Shown one piece after another: positions 8,701 to 16,789 of a stretch of DNA of 64,000 nucleotides. The notes below the pieces were generated by a model, which was not told where the DNA came from, did not search any database, and saw only the letters and a program-made list of their open reading frames with translations. A program made the position numbers and the translations under genes. The stretch is from G965202665 sp965243835. Lineage in GTDB: Bacteria; Actinomycetota; Acidimicrobiia; Spongiisociales; Spongiisociaceae. How positions within the stretch are numbered: position 1 is the first letter of the stretch; each line of letters begins with the position of its first letter. The stretch spans positions 2,170,001 through 2,234,000 of the forward strand of contig OZ251578.1 of the NCBI GenBank assembly GCA_965243835.1, given 5' to 3'.

Positions 8701-11700
8701 GAGGGGATGCCGCCTCTCAGCAAATTGTCGGTCAGAATCAACTCGGTGAGGCTGGTCAGCGAACCGAGTTCGGCAGGCAGGACTCCAAACAGCAGATTGC
8801 CGTGCAGATATAGTTTCTTCAGGTTGACCAGGGAGCCGAACTCGGTCGGTATCGAACCTACCAGCAGATTGTTGTTCAGCAACAAGTTTTCCAGAGCGGT
8901 CAGATCGCCTATCGCCGCGGGCAACGTTCCGCTGACGTCCAAACCGGGATGCCGTAAATCCTCCGTTGACGGCGTCGCGGTTTCGTTCAGCATCTCCAAC
9001 TCGGTCACCCGCCGGACTACGGGGGCGCCCGGGTCGGTGTCCGTCACCGCAACCCCCTCCCAGTTGTTTATTTTGGCGGCGGCCCCCACTCCCCATTCCA
9101 GCACCGGATGATCGCTGGGCCAGTCGTAGTTGACGGCGGTGCTCACCCAGTGGTTGCGGATGTTAACCAGCGCCCGGCAGTCCGCCGCCAACCCGGTTTG
9201 GGTAGAAGGATTGTCAACGTAGGTTCCGTCGCCGCAGGCGGCGGGGTTGAGGTCGTTGTCGTCGGTGATGGTCAGCGCAGGCTCGTTGATCGTAAAAGAG
9301 GCCAAAGTTCCGACCAGGGTCACGGTTTGGGTTTCGGAACCTTCCCAGTCGGAGTCGTCGGTGACCCGCAGGTTGAAATTTTCCGTTCCCTGCGTACCGC
9401 CCGCGGCGATCCGCACCTCAAAGTCTTCCACGTTGGCGTAGTCCGCCCCGGCGCCGGTGTCGGAACCGGTGGCCATATCGCCGGCCTTGCCCACCGACAC
9501 CGACACCGATAAGTCGGCGGCCGCGGTTTTACCCGATGCCAACGTAGCCGTGACCGTTATTTCAGCGACTCCGCCAGCCTCGGTCACGGAGGCCGGGTTG
9601 ACGCTCAAGGTTATGTCGGCGTCGTCATCGGTGATAGTCAGGACGGCATCGGACACTTGATAAGTAGAACCGACGCTGCCGGTGAAAGTGATCACCTCAT
9701 CGCCTTCCGCCAAATTATCCTGTGTGATCGCCACATTCTGCGCCGAGGTGGTAGCACTGGAATCTCCGGAGGCGATCGTAATATCGGGAATGGTCAAGTT
9801 GGTGTAGTCGGCGCCGTTGCCGTCCGCCGACCCAGTGGCCGAATCGCCGCTTTTGCCCGCCGTCACCGACACGGTTATCCCGCCCGACGGGGCGTCGACC
9901 CCGCTCGGGAGGGCGGCGGTGACCGTCACCCCGGTCGTTCCGCTCCCCTCCCCCAAGCTGGTGGAGCTCAAAGTCAAGGTAATCAGATCGTCATCGTCGG
10001 TAATGGTAATTACGGCTTCAATGTTTTCGGCCAAGGCGAGCCCGGGCAGGGACGAGGCCCCGATCAAAGTCAAACTATGGTCGCCTTCTAAATCACTGTC
10101 GTTGGTGAGCGACAGATTAAATGTTGTTTGGCCCGTTTGCGACCCGGCCGCGATGGTGATGCTGGATATGGCGGGAGTGACGTAATCGGCTCCGGTTCCG
10201 TCCGCCGACCCGGTGGCCGAATCGCCGTCTTTGCCCGCGACCACGGCCACCGTTACGTCGGCAGCCACTTGCAACGGGGAATCGGCATAAGCGGCCGTTA
10301 CCGTAATCAGGGGCGAGGAGTCGGCTTCCCCCACCCGGGCCGGGTTCACGCGCAAACTGATATCGGGAACCGGGTCGCTGTCGATGATGTAAACAGTACC
10401 TGATGCCACCGAGAAACCGGCGATCCCGGTCCGGGCGGGCGGGGGGGCCAGCACCCGCCCCGTAACGGACACCGACTCCCGGCCCTCGCCCGCCAAGTCG
10501 TCATCGGTCGCTTGCAAAACCAAAGGTACGGAAATAGGCCTAGGGTTATTATCACGATCGTAGCCAACGAATCCGGATTGCCCCTTCGGGATGGTACCCC
10601 AATAATCAAAGAGGCCGACGGTGCGGTAATCAGCCCCGGCCCCGGTATCCGACCCGACCGCCCCATCCCCCGTTGCCCCCAACCCCAGATAGACCCGCAA
10701 GTAGCGGGCGGCCGTTATCCCCGACGGCAAGGCGGCGACCACCGGCAATACGGTACGAACCTCCCTCACTTCGTCGGAAGCGTCCGGCCCGGGGTCGGTG
10801 TCCACCGTTAAAGTTATGGTGCTGTCGGCGTCGTCGGTGATGGTGATGACCGCTTCTTCCACCGCCGTTATACCGGCGGCGGCGGTGGAACCGGTGATGG
10901 TCAACGTCTCGTCGCCTTCCGCCAAACTGTCATCGGTGACCGTCAAGGTGAACCCGGTGGTTTGCGTGACGCTGGAGGTACCGGCCGCTATCTCCAGGTT
11001 GAAACCGGCTACATCGACGTAGTCCGCACCCGACCCGTCCGCCGACCCGGTGGCCGAATCCCCGCTTTTGCCCACCGTCACCGACACGGTCACCGCCGAC
11101 GACAACGTAGACGTCCCGTCCGGGAAAGCGGCCGTAACCGTCACCGTGGGAGCGGCCGCCGCGCCCTCCTCCGCCTCGGAAACATCCGTGCTCAAAACCA
11201 CCCGGTCGGGAACGGGAGTCTGATAGACGACCACCTCCGCAGGTTCGTCCAATCCCGGAGTTTTTTCATCGGCGCCCGCCCCGTCTCCATCGGTTTTTTC
11301 TTCGGCGCCCGCCTCGTCCCCGTCGACGATGAACATCGTGGTCGAGGTCACCGCAAACCCCTCCGCCGAGGTCACCGTCCCGCTCACCGTCACCGACTCC
11401 TCCCCCTCGCCCGCCGCATCGTCATCAGCGGTGTTCAGGGTGAACGAGCCCGCGCCCCGTCCCGCCCCGGCCGGGATGACTATCTGGAAATCATCCACTT
11501 GCGCATAATCGGCCCCCGACCCGTCTTCCGACCCGGTCGCCCCGTCCCCCTCCGCTCCTACCGATACAGACACCGTCACCTCCCGCTCCGCGACCACCCC
11601 CGCCGGAAGCTCCGCCGATATCTCCACTTGGGCCGCGACCCCCTCCTCCACCCGGCTGGAAACACCCTCCCCCGGATCGGAGTCCGCCGTCAGAACCGCC

Positions 11701-12287
11701 AAGCCGTCGTCGTCGACGATGGTTATCACCGCCCCGCTTACCTTCTCGATCCCGGCCGCGGCGGTGGAACCGGCCACCGTCAGCGTCTCCCAACCCTCCG
11801 CCAAGTCATCATCGGTCACCAACAAGACGAACGCCCCGCCCACCGCAACGCTGCTTTCCCCGGCCGGAATCACCACCTCAAAACTCTCCGCGTTCGCATA
11901 ATCCGCCCCCGACCCGTCCGCCGACCCCAGGGCCGAATCGCCGGCGCTCCCCACCGACACCAATACCGTCGCATCCTCCGACAACACCCCCGACCCGTCC
12001 GGAAAAGAGGCCGTGATACCGACCGCGGTGACGGAGGAGCCCTTCTCGCTCACCAACGGGGCGTCCACCCGTAAAATCACCTCATCGGGGACCGCCAGGG
12101 AAGCCGAAACGGGAACCGGAGCGGGGTCGGGAACCGGAGCAGGCGCGGGCGCAGTAGCGGGAGGCGGGTCGGCTTGGGTTTGAGCCTGCGCCGCCGCGCC
12201 CCAACCCGGGAGAACCCCCGCCGCAACCACCCCGACCAATCCGACCCGAGCCGCCCGCGTCAGCCGACGATGGACCGTAGAAAACAT
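5715..12287 (-). CDS. giant surface protein: Calx-beta repeats, LRRs, metzincin-like protease, SLH-like anchor
   Basis: This 2190-residue protein starts with a signal peptide (basic MFSTVHRR, hydrophobic core, cleavage near AQAQA) and a Pro/Ala linker. About seven Calx-beta-like repeats follow (roughly 62-1010), each with a D-D-x-L-A-E-G-x-E-T-type calcium loop. Next come a capping region (about 1012-1110), bacterial leucine-rich repeats (about 1110-1445), and a protease-like domain (about 1450-1815). That domain has H1611-E1612-x2-H1615-x5-H1621, the metzincin spacing but with Gln where Gly is usual, and a Met-turn MDLMSG at 1646-1651. One more Calx-beta repeat (about 1820-1955), a Gly/Pro linker and three SLH-like repeats with TRxQM motifs end the protein. 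It is probably exported and anchored to the envelope as an adhesin/protease. A TAGTAT box 8 bases before ATG suggests a leaderless message. Confidence 0.9.
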   Translation of the reverse strand: MFSTVHRRLTRAARVGLVGVVAAGVLPGWGAAAQAQTQADPPPATAPAPAPVPDPAPVPVSASLAVPDEVILRVDAPLVSEKGSSVTAVGITASFPDGSGVLSEDATVLVSVGSAGDSALGSADGSGADYANAESFEVVIPAGESSVAVGGAFVLLVTDDDLAEGWETLTVAGSTAAAGIEKVSGAVITIVDDDGLAVLTADSDPGEGVSSRVEEGVAAQVEISAELPAGVVAEREVTVSVSVGAEGDGATGSEDGSGADYAQVDDFQIVIPAGAGRGAGSFTLNTADDDAAGEGEESVTVSGTVTSAEGFAVTSTTMFIVDGDEAGAEEKTDGDGAGADEKTPGLDEPAEVVVYQTPVPDRVVLSTDVSEAEEGAAAAPTVTVTAAFPDGTSTLSSAVTVSVTVGKSGDSATGSADGSGADYVDVAGFNLEIAAGTSSVTQTTGFTLTVTDDSLAEGDETLTITGSTAAAGITAVEEAVITITDDADSTITLTVDTDPGPDASDEVREVRTVLPVVAALPSGITAARYLRVYLGLGATGDGAVGSDTGAGADYRTVGLFDYWGTIPKGQSGFVGYDRDNNPRPISVPLVLQATDDDLAGEGRESVSVTGRVLAPPPARTGIAGFSVASGTVYIIDSDPVPDISLRVNPARVGEADSSPLITVTAAYADSPLQVAADVTVAVVAGKDGDSATGSADGTGADYVTPAISSITIAAGSQTGQTTFNLSLTNDSDLEGDHSLTLIGASSLPGLALAENIEAVITITDDDDLITLTLSSTSLGEGSGTTGVTVTAALPSGVDAPSGGITVSVTAGKSGDSATGSADGNGADYTNLTIPDITIASGDSSATTSAQNVAITQDNLAEGDEVITFTGSVGSTYQVSDAVLTITDDDADITLSVNPASVTEAGGVAEITVTATLASGKTAAADLSVSVSVGKAGDMATGSDTGAGADYANVEDFEVRIAAGGTQGTENFNLRVTDDSDWEGSETQTVTLVGTLASFTINEPALTITDDNDLNPAACGDGTYVDNPSTQTGLAADCRALVNIRNHWVSTAVNYDWPSDHPVLEWGVGAAAKINNWEGVAVTDTDPGAPVVRRVTELEMLNETATPSTEDLRHPGLDVSGTLPAAIGDLTALENLLLNNNLLVGSIPTEFGSLVNLKKLYLHGNLLFGVLPAELGSLTSLTELILTDNLLRGGIPSELGSLTNLTKLWLDDNLLSGAIPAQLGNLSNLEELHLHKNLLSGTIPAQLGNLSNLKELILSDNYSDRFNPTLSSIIYNSGLTGSIPRELGNLTNLEKLFLDDNKLSGTIPATLGNLSQLRELWLEDNALSGAVPTELGNLSSLAGMDLEDNQLTSIPDSFGNLSNLKYLRLGNNHISSVPATLGNLSNLETLVLSDNRLTGSLPDRLGRLAPSQGGSLRVLYIHNPGPLNPIPEPLLGIGWVDLFAYDDPLDLMAFYEFTKDMGTAPRTYEIWTCDVGQGFDITPQAATNLLNSQVTDFFKDMSGNLFSPTFTVGGEVVSTTTRAAGGLELARKSCRDQIRPNRDQQGEHRNVNRKIIIIDNSTSQGGFMQQFLRLGIPPGTPSSSSEYQKLTSDSIIQVGGATMVYRIGTVAHEIGHDIQWPHSYGGYILRYTPSSGQYRISEYDNQMDLMSGRTTSGLTTSTIALNRYSSGWIEPEEVAVHTGGAATYELRPAGEDGTQMLVIPTAWGPGVFYTLSPRVREGIDSTVPRVGVEMYLVDQRRNACDTSFAGVCAVTSRRIRPINSPRYNLEGLLTIENVFTVGSAPFTLNVGAAQRLRVEITGQENSNGNNRFTVSVAALPFTPVSSRSILGLPERMEVSVTPSSGTGRTVREGGNLQFTVTVSYPSGSRTSRYPAQAFVSVGGTATPGSDYRRLDDFAITIPAGVSRAARSFQLRAIDDSRQDGGETVVLSVRAPGYTVSGQRQATFTIQDTLPDNQGGGGGGGGSPSPAPSPSPAPSAPPAPPALPPAPPEEPPAPAYAGRFSDEDGSVHEASVETIAGWGVTVGCDATDPALFCPSQSITRRQMSAFLYRAVVHRWGTPPAAERAELADVGDDAWFRVFADWAVENGVIEVVDGLFNGGGVVTRADMAVMLVAAFPHLSAVEEAQDLFGDLEGADGDVVRAVEGLFGSGVTKGCTDSPLRYCPDQPVTRAQMASFFVRALNQAPPAAAP

Positions 12288-12295
12288 ACGCCCAT

Positions 12296-12301
12296 ATACT
12301 A
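12296..12301 (-). promoter_or_regulatory. -10 box (TAGTAT) before the giant surface gene
   Basis: The hexamer fits TANNNT and is 8 bases before the ATG at 12287. No Shine-Dalgarno sequence is visible, so a leaderless or near-leaderless transcript is likely. The paralogue just upstream ends only 36 bases before the giant gene, so read-through is also possible. Confidence 0.4.
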
Positions 12302-12323
12302 CCCGCCCTCGGCGCCAAACTTT

Positions 12324-14087
12324 TTAGGTTTCCAAGGCGCGCACCAGAAAGGAGGCCATCTGGGCCCTGGTCACCGGCCGCTCCGGGCAGAACTGGCGGG
12401 GATGGGTGGAGCACCCTTGGGCCACCCCCGCCTCGTGCAGGCCTTCCGCGGCCCGCACCGTCCGCACCGGGTAGTCGGTCATATCGACGAACAACCCCCG
12501 GGCGGCGGTTGAGCCGGCCAGGTGTTCAAAAGCCGCGGTCAGCATCTCCGCCATCTCCCCCCGGGTGACCAACCGGCCCGGAGCGAACTCACCGAAGGGG
12601 GCCGACATCACCCCGGTTTCCACCGCCCATTCGGCGAACGGCCGGTACCAGGCGTTGAAGGGAACATCCGCCAGGGAGGTCTGACCGCTCAGGGCGCCGG
12701 GCGGACCGGAATTCCACTGCGTCGCCCGGTACAGGAAAGCGGCCATCTGCCGCCGGGTGATGGTCGCATCCGGGCAGAACCGGGCCCGTTCGCAACCGAC
12801 GGTGATGCCCCAAGAGGCCGCCGTTTCGATGGCCCGCTCATGAACGCTCCCGTCCTCGTCGCAGAACCGGCCCGCGAACCGCGGCCCGCACACCAGGCGG
12901 GCCGTCTCCCCGGGACGGGTCGTCCCCACCCGCACCATGAACCGGTCGCCGCTCCGCTCCGCCACCTCCACCCGCACCCCCTCCAACCGGAACGAATCCC
13001 CCTCCCGGTGCACATGCCGCACCAGACCCGGACTGTCCCCGGCCGGGACCTGCCGGGTGCGCCGTTGCGCTCCCGGGCACGCCCCCCGGTCGGGCGCGGC
13101 GCAGGCCGCCGCCCGCTGATCGATCAGGTAGGCCTCCACCCCCTCCTTGGGTATCCCCCGATCGTATCTTTCCCGCACCCGCACTCCCAACGCGTAAAAC
13201 ACCCCCGGCCCGTCCCGGGAGGGGAGGACCAGCATCTGAAACCCCTCCTCCCCCACCGGGCTCAACTGGTAGGCGGCCGCCCCCTCCCGGTGCACCGCAA
13301 CCTCCCCGCTGTCGATCCACCCCGCCGCGTAGCGGTTGGCGGCGATGGTTCCCACCGTCGGGACGCGGTCCGCTCCGCCGCTCATTACGTCCATCGGATT
13401 GTCGTCTTCCAACACCCGGCCGCCGGAAACCGCCCCGCCCCCGAAGGAAGGGGGGAAGGCGAGGGCGCGGCCCAACGCGCGGGCCGCCGGCCCCGGGGCG
13501 GGCGCGGCGGAGTCGGAGAGGGCGGCCAGGTCCCCGCCGTTGATGACGACCGTGGGCGCCTCCGTCCGGTCGCTTCCCTCCGGCGGGGAACCCTGCGGGG
13601 ATGCGCCCGGGGAGGGGAAACCGGAAGCCCGGTCGTTCACGATCAGGGCGGGGCGGGTCAGCCTGCGACCGGCGGCGGCTATCTGCTCCTGACAGGTTTG
13701 CCCCCAGGCGGCGGTCACCGCGCCGCCCGCCGTGAACGCTGGCTGGTATTCGCCGTCCGACATCCATTCGAAATAGGGGGAGATGCGGTTGTTCAACGCG
13801 GTAGCCGCGGACTTCGGGGAGGGCCGCAACAGGCCGCCGGTGTGGCAAGTCCACACCTCCCACGTTTCCCGGCCCAAGGTCCACTCCCGGATGGAAGCCG
13901 AAAATGCGATAAGGCCCAGCCGGTCGTCCAAAGCGCCCGATGCGACCGGCGCGGCCGGCGCGGCTCCCGGTTCCTGTTGCGCCGGGGCGGGGAGGGCCGC
14001 CGCCCCCGCCGCCGCAGCAGCGGCCGCGGCCAGCAGGGCCGCCCCCCACCGGGCCAAGGGGCGCGCCGCGGGGGAGCGGGCGGACAT
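12324..14087 (-). CDS. secreted SLH-anchored paralogue with an inactivated protease domain
   Basis: This 587-residue protein has a signal peptide and aligns with the last third of the giant protein downstream: WEVWTC matches YEIWTC, NRYAAGWI matches NRYSSGWI, VEAYLIDQR matches VEMYLVDQR. It lacks the Calx-beta and LRR parts. Where the paralogue has its HExxHxxxxxH zinc site, this one has R203-A-L-G-R207 with Pro at the third ligand position (213), so all three His and the Glu are replaced. The Met-turn MDVMSG (232-237) and three C-terminal SLH-like repeats are kept. It is therefore a probable pseudoprotease, perhaps a decoy, scaffold or inhibitor of its partner. Its ATG overlaps the stop of the upstream membrane gene. 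Confidence 0.85.
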   Translation of the reverse strand: MSARSPAARPLARWGAALLAAAAAAAAGAAALPAPAQQEPGAAPAAPVASGALDDRLGLIAFSASIREWTLGRETWEVWTCHTGGLLRPSPKSAATALNNRISPYFEWMSDGEYQPAFTAGGAVTAAWGQTCQEQIAAAGRRLTRPALIVNDRASGFPSPGASPQGSPPEGSDRTEAPTVVINGGDLAALSDSAAPAPGPAARALGRALAFPPSFGGGAVSGGRVLEDDNPMDVMSGGADRVPTVGTIAANRYAAGWIDSGEVAVHREGAAAYQLSPVGEEGFQMLVLPSRDGPGVFYALGVRVRERYDRGIPKEGVEAYLIDQRAAACAAPDRGACPGAQRRTRQVPAGDSPGLVRHVHREGDSFRLEGVRVEVAERSGDRFMVRVGTTRPGETARLVCGPRFAGRFCDEDGSVHERAIETAASWGITVGCERARFCPDATITRRQMAAFLYRATQWNSGPPGALSGQTSLADVPFNAWYRPFAEWAVETGVMSAPFGEFAPGRLVTRGEMAEMLTAAFEHLAGSTAARGLFVDMTDYPVRTVRAAEGLHEAGVAQGCSTHPRQFCPERPVTRAQMASFLVRALET

Positions 14088-14452
14088 CAGAAACTCTGAC
14101 CGAAACTGAGCATGCCCCGAATGCCCAGTCCCATTATGAACAGCAACGCCAACCCCCAGTACAGGGTCGGGCGGCGGGCGAACTGCGCCCGGTAAATGTA
14201 GATGAAGGCCAGCGTGAACAGGATTACAAAACCGTAGAACATATGTATGGTGCCCGGCTCATCCCCCTGCCAGAAAGAGATGAGGCCCGCCCCCGTCTGC
14301 GCCAGGATGACCGCGGCCGCCGTCCCCGTCGTCCATTTGAAAAAGAGGTCCGTCCCCCGGCCCAGCAAGCGGTAGCCGAGGGCGACCGCGCCCGCCGCCC
14401 CGCACCAGCCGGCCGCCCACCAGCCGAACCAGGCGTGAAAATCGCCTATCAA
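14087..14452 (-). CDS. small four-helix membrane protein, unknown function
   Basis: This 121-residue protein has four hydrophobic segments (about 8-28, 41-60, 68-88 and 95-114) linked by short polar loops. No family was recognised. The start codon is TTG, preceded by GGGGAGAG. Its TGA stop shares a base with the ATG of the secreted pseudoprotease (TGATG), so the two are translationally coupled. A role in export or anchoring of the coupled protein is a guess from this arrangement only. Confidence 0.65.
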   Translation of the reverse strand: MIGDFHAWFGWWAAGWCGAAGAVALGYRLLGRGTDLFFKWTTGTAAAVILAQTGAGLISFWQGDEPGTIHMFYGFVILFTLAFIYIYRAQFARRPTLYWGLALLFIMGLGIRGMLSFGQSF

Positions 14453-14503
14453 CCGTCTCTCCCCGTCTCTTTCCCCGTCCCTCCGGCGCCGACCCTCATC
14501 CGG

Positions 14504-16141
14504 CTAACCGGCTCCTTCTCCGGCCCCGGCTCCGAACAGGTCCGCGTATTGGTCCCGCACCACTTTTTTGTCGAACTTGCCGGTTCCGGTCTTGGGGATT
14601 TCATCCGCGAGAAGGTATCGGTCCGGCATCCACCATTTCGCCACCTTCCCGTCCAGAAACTCTTCCAGCCCGGCGGCGGTTACTTCCTGGCCGGGCAGGG
14701 CCACCACCACCGCCAGCGGTCGCTCCTGCCAGCGGTCGTGTTTGATTCCCACCACCGCCGCCTCCGCCACCGCCGGATGCCCCATAATCAGGTTCTCCAA
14801 ATCAATGGTGGAAATCCACTCCCCGCCCGATTTGATCATGTCCTTGGAGCGGTCGGTGATGCGGATGTAACCCTCGGGGGTTATCTTGCACACGTCCCCG
14901 GTGCGCAACCACCCGTCGGCCATGGTCTCGGCGCTGCGCGGGTCCCGGTAATACTCGGCGGCGATCCACGGGCCTTGAATGAGCAGTTCCCCGCAGGCCT
15001 CCCCGTCCCAGGGCAGTTCGGCGCCGTCTTCATCGACGATTTTGACCCGCAGGCCGGGGATGGGCAAGCCGGCCGTTTCCAGAAAATCCAACTGCCGCTC
15101 CCACTCCCAGTCCTCCATGTCGGGACGCAGGTTGGCCACGGCCGCCACCGGATTGGTTTCGGTCATTCCCCACCCCTGCACCACCCGTATCCCCCGATGG
15201 CGCCAAAACCAGTCGATCATGGCCCGGGGCACCGCCGAGCCGCCGCACAGGAAAGAATGAATGGAGGAGGTGTCCCGCTCCGGGTGGTCGGCCAGAAAGT
15301 TCTGCACCCCCAGCCAGACGGTGGGAACCCCGGCCGAGAAGGTGACCCGCTCCCGTTCGATAAGCCCCACCAGGGCGGCGGCGGACATATCGTGCCCGGG
15401 GTAGGTCAGTTTGGCCCCGGCGGTGGTGGCCATAAAAGGATATCCCCAACCGGCGGCGTGGAACATGGGCACCACCGGCATCAGGTTGTCGGCCGCCCCC
15501 AAGGGCTTGCAGGCCATGCCGGAGATGGTGTGCAAATAGGTGGAACGTTGCGTGTAGGCCACGCCTTTGGGATGGCCGGTGGTGCCGGAGGTGTAGCAGA
15601 ACATATGCGGGGAACGTTCGTCCAACTCCGGCCAGGGGCCGCGGTGCGGGGAGGCGTCGGCTAAAAGTTCCTCGTAGGAAAGGGCCCCGGGGAGGGAAGT
15701 GTCTTCCGGGCCGCCGTCCAACAGCACCCAGTTTCGCACCCCGGGCAGGTCGGCGGCCAACGGCTCCAAAAGTTCGGCCAGGGCGGCGTCCAGGAAAACT
15801 ACTTCGTCTTGGGCGTGGTTGATGATGTAGGTCAGCTGGTCGGCGAACAGGCGGATGTTGAGGGTGTGGCAAATGCGGCCGGTGTTGGCGGTCGCCCAGT
15901 ACAGTTCGTGGTGGCGGAAAGTGTTCCAGGCGAAAGTGCCCGCCGCCCCGCCCCGTTCCACCCCCAGCCCCTCCAGGACGGCGGCGCACCGCCGCACCCG
16001 CTCATCGGTGACGCCGTAGGTGGTGCGGTGCAACGAGCCGTCCGCCTCCACCGACGCGATCTCCCGATCCGGGTAGATGCGGGCCGCCCGCTCATAAAGC
16101 GTGGACATCAACAGGGGATAATCCATCATATGCGGGTTCAT
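14504..16141 (-). CDS. acyl-CoA synthetase (AMP-binding, medium/long-chain type)
   Basis: A 545-residue member of the ANL adenylating superfamily. The phosphate-binding loop YTSGTTGHPKG is at about 180-190. The motif GWGMTETNP follows, then the hinge/ATP motif WLRTGDVCKI, and a C-terminal catalytic Lys in the KTGTGKFDKK segment. The sequence resembles AlkK-like fatty acyl-CoA ligases, which activate a carboxylic acid with ATP and CoA. GGGAGG seven bases before ATG supports the start. A weak TATTAT box lies at 16230-16235. The region between this gene and the nucleotidyltransferase (16142-16307) holds nothing else recognisable. Confidence 0.88.
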   Translation of the reverse strand: MNPHMMDYPLLMSTLYERAARIYPDREIASVEADGSLHRTTYGVTDERVRRCAAVLEGLGVERGGAAGTFAWNTFRHHELYWATANTGRICHTLNIRLFADQLTYIINHAQDEVVFLDAALAELLEPLAADLPGVRNWVLLDGGPEDTSLPGALSYEELLADASPHRGPWPELDERSPHMFCYTSGTTGHPKGVAYTQRSTYLHTISGMACKPLGAADNLMPVVPMFHAAGWGYPFMATTAGAKLTYPGHDMSAAALVGLIERERVTFSAGVPTVWLGVQNFLADHPERDTSSIHSFLCGGSAVPRAMIDWFWRHRGIRVVQGWGMTETNPVAAVANLRPDMEDWEWERQLDFLETAGLPIPGLRVKIVDEDGAELPWDGEACGELLIQGPWIAAEYYRDPRSAETMADGWLRTGDVCKITPEGYIRITDRSKDMIKSGGEWISTIDLENLIMGHPAVAEAAVVGIKHDRWQERPLAVVVALPGQEVTAAGLEEFLDGKVAKWWMPDRYLLADEIPKTGTGKFDKKVVRDQYADLFGAGAGEGAG

Positions 16142-16307
16142 CTTTCAGCCTCCCGTTTCTTCCTGTCTCTTAGTAACCGCGGCGGTTGGCAAGCGCCTTT
16201 GGTGATGCTTACGCGACCATTTTCTTAACATAATACGGCGCGCACAGAGTCCTATTTGGCTTTTGGAATCCGGCGATTCGCTTCCCTTGCTTTCACGCAG
16301 GTTCAGG

Positions 16308-16679
16308 TTATTTTTCATAAATAATCACACCCTCCGTAAGTAGCATTTTGATAAAGTACCGATCTTCGTCTTCTAACTCTTGGAACTCCGCAGGCGTATA
16401 AACAATCATATCAACACTGCCTCCCCACACATCCCATACCCACAAGTAATCTTTGAAACGAGAAACGAAACGCCGGTCGCTTTCGGCGATAATCGCAATA
16501 TCCAGGTCGCTGTACGCATGGGCGTCGCCGCGGGCATGGGAACCGAACACGATGGCGCGTTGCGCCGCGGTCTCCCGGAAAGCGGGAGCGAATTTCTCCC
16601 GGAGTTGATCGGGAGTGGGAGCTTCGTACGCGCTGACATCCTGCGCGGCCGGTGTTTGGGGCTTGGTGATGACGGCCAT
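16308..16679 (-). CDS. orphan minimal nucleotidyltransferase (MNT-like)
   Basis: A 123-residue protein of the pol-beta nucleotidyltransferase fold. The GSHARGDAHAYSDLDI stretch holds the G-S-x-A-R-G loop and the paired Asp (SDLD) that bind metal; a third acidic residue is probably in the GSVDMIVY strand. MNT proteins usually pair with a HEPN toxin and act as antitoxins that add AMP groups, but no HEPN gene is present on either side. The ATG at 16679 is chosen because GAGGAG precedes it and because the upstream ATG (16718) lies inside a TATAAT box. An inverted repeat sits in the short leader. Confidence 0.8.
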   Translation of the reverse strand: MAVITKPQTPAAQDVSAYEAPTPDQLREKFAPAFRETAAQRAIVFGSHARGDAHAYSDLDIAIIAESDRRFVSRFKDYLWVWDVWGGSVDMIVYTPAEFQELEDEDRYFIKMLLTEGVIIYEK

Positions 16680-16691
16680 TTTGACGCTCCT

Positions 16692-16710
16692 CGGGTTGCT
16701 CTTTAACCCG
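16692..16710 (-). promoter_or_regulatory. inverted repeat in the leader of the nucleotidyltransferase gene
   Basis: CGGGTT and AACCCG form a 6-bp stem with a 7-base loop. The repeat begins at the predicted transcription start and ends just before the Shine-Dalgarno site. It could be an RNA hairpin that limits translation or a binding site for the product itself, as in autoregulated antitoxin genes. That role is inferred. Confidence 0.4.
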
Positions 16711-16716
16711 ATGGGC

Positions 16717-16722
16717 ATTATA
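16717..16722 (-). promoter_or_regulatory. -10 box (TATAAT) of the nucleotidyltransferase gene
   Basis: A perfect TATAAT within GGTATAATGCC. The same GGTATAATGC context occurs before the Ala-rich genes at 19558 and 20504. Transcription should start near 16709, giving a leader of about 30 bases with a Shine-Dalgarno site. No convincing -35 box is seen. Confidence 0.6.
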
Positions 16723-16776
16723 CCATCCCCTTATGCCGTCCCCGGCGCGGGCCTCCCCGGCCCGGCGGCGGGTTGG

Positions 16777-16782
16777 TAGCAT
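16777..16782 (+). promoter_or_regulatory. -10 box (TAGCAT) of a leaderless acyl-CoA synthetase gene
   Basis: TAGCAT ends exactly 7 bases before the ATG at 16790 and overlaps the alternative ATG at 16781. No Shine-Dalgarno sequence is present. Confidence 0.5.
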
Positions 16783-16789
16783 GGCGGTC

